Positions 63,817 through 64,000 of a stretch of 64,000 bases of DNA are shown here, one piece after another. Each line of letters opens with the position of its first letter. Position 1 is the stretch's first letter. The notes under the pieces are model-generated. The model searched no databases. It saw only the letters and a program-made list of their open reading frames with translations, and was not told the DNA's origin. Origin of the DNA: Rhizobium sp. BK376 (lineage in GTDB: Bacteria > Pseudomonadota > Alphaproteobacteria > Rhizobiales > Rhizobiaceae); assembly GCF_004341625.1 (NCBI RefSeq), contig NZ_SLZG01000001.1, positions 124,001 to 188,000 of the forward strand, given 5' to 3'. The position numbers were made by a program, and so were the translations under genes.

Positions 63817-64000
63817 ATGAGCAAAGACAGATCTTCCGGCCGATCCGGCCCCGACAAAACCACCTCCCATACCGGCGCCGACGACCGTTCGGCCAAGGAC
63901 ACCCATTATGCAACGCTGCGGCGCCAGCATCGCGACGCCAAGCGCGAGCGCGGCGAGATTCCGACGCCGACACCACATAAGCGCGGGCGCGCCGCCGACG
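63817..64000 (+). CDS. N-terminus of a probable 23S rRNA 2'-O-methyltransferase (RlmB-like)
   Basis: The last 184 bases encode 61 residues starting MSKDRSSGRSGPDKTTSHTG and continuing HYATLRRQHRDAKRERGEIP, then the window ends. This basic, low-complexity leader with YATLRRQHRD resembles the N-terminal extension I recall in rhizobial SpoU-type methyltransferases (RlmB/TrmH), which commonly lie upstream of the tRNA-Tyr/tRNA-Gly/tuf group. The catalytic domain is outside the window, so the call rests on context and a short extension. Confidence 0.55.
   Translation, partial: MSKDRSSGRSGPDKTTSHTGADDRSAKDTHYATLRRQHRDAKRERGEIPTPTPHKRGRAAD

Overview
The window looks like a chromosomal core segment from an alphaproteobacterium of the Rhizobium/Agrobacterium group, most likely Rhizobium. 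The evidence is the protein sequences, which read as rhizobial orthologues: a 1402-residue RpoC, a 1379-residue RpoB, IlvD, and small Rhizobiales-type hypotheticals including a DUF1883 protein. High G+C, two EF-Tu genes and the order tRNA-Tyr, tRNA-Gly, tuf, tRNA-Trp, secE, nusG, rplKAJL, rpoBC also fit. I see no phage, insertion sequence, CRISPR array, replication origin or rRNA operon.

Bases 1-21.9 kb hold mixed metabolic and regulatory genes. They include the end of a PLP-dependent Cys/Met enzyme, a leaderless HtrA-like protease, and a MOSC/flavin reductase/2Fe-2S fusion divergent from a LysR regulator next to a short-chain dehydrogenase. A SulP transporter, a flavin monooxygenase coupled to a TetR regulator, and a CYTH-CHAD protein follow. 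Next are an exported esterase-fold protein lacking its nucleophile, a frameshifted EamA transporter, a ketopantoate-reductase-like enzyme, a DapA-family protein lacking the Schiff-base lysine, several small proteins, rarA and a periplasmic Do-type protease. Palindromes beside the LysR and TetR genes look like their operators.

Bases 21.9-44 kb, nearly all on the minus strand, hold ilvD, a DUF2809 membrane protein and the str-S10-spc-alpha super-cluster. Read in transcription order this is rpsL, rpsG, fusA, tuf, then rpsJ through rplO, then secY, adk, rpsM, rpsK, rpoA and rplQ. Gene order is canonical. Several gaps inside the cluster contain terminator-like hairpins, suggesting it is divided into attenuated modules.

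Bases 44-46.8 kb hold a methyltransferase, a conserved small protein, a class A acid phosphatase and a membrane zinc-ribbon protein. Bases 46.8-59.3 kb hold rpoC, rpoB, rplL, rplJ, rplA, rplK, nusG, secE and tRNA-Trp, all on the minus strand. Two sugar-transfer-like genes and a GrpB-family gene lie between tRNA-Trp and the second tuf. The window closes with tuf2, tRNA-Gly, tRNA-Tyr and the start of a probable rlmB on the plus strand.

I found no convincing new multi-gene system. The points most worth a second look are the intra-operon hairpins, the two enzyme-family members that have lost catalytic residues, the paired LysR boxes, and the single amino-acid difference between two otherwise apparently identical tuf genes.
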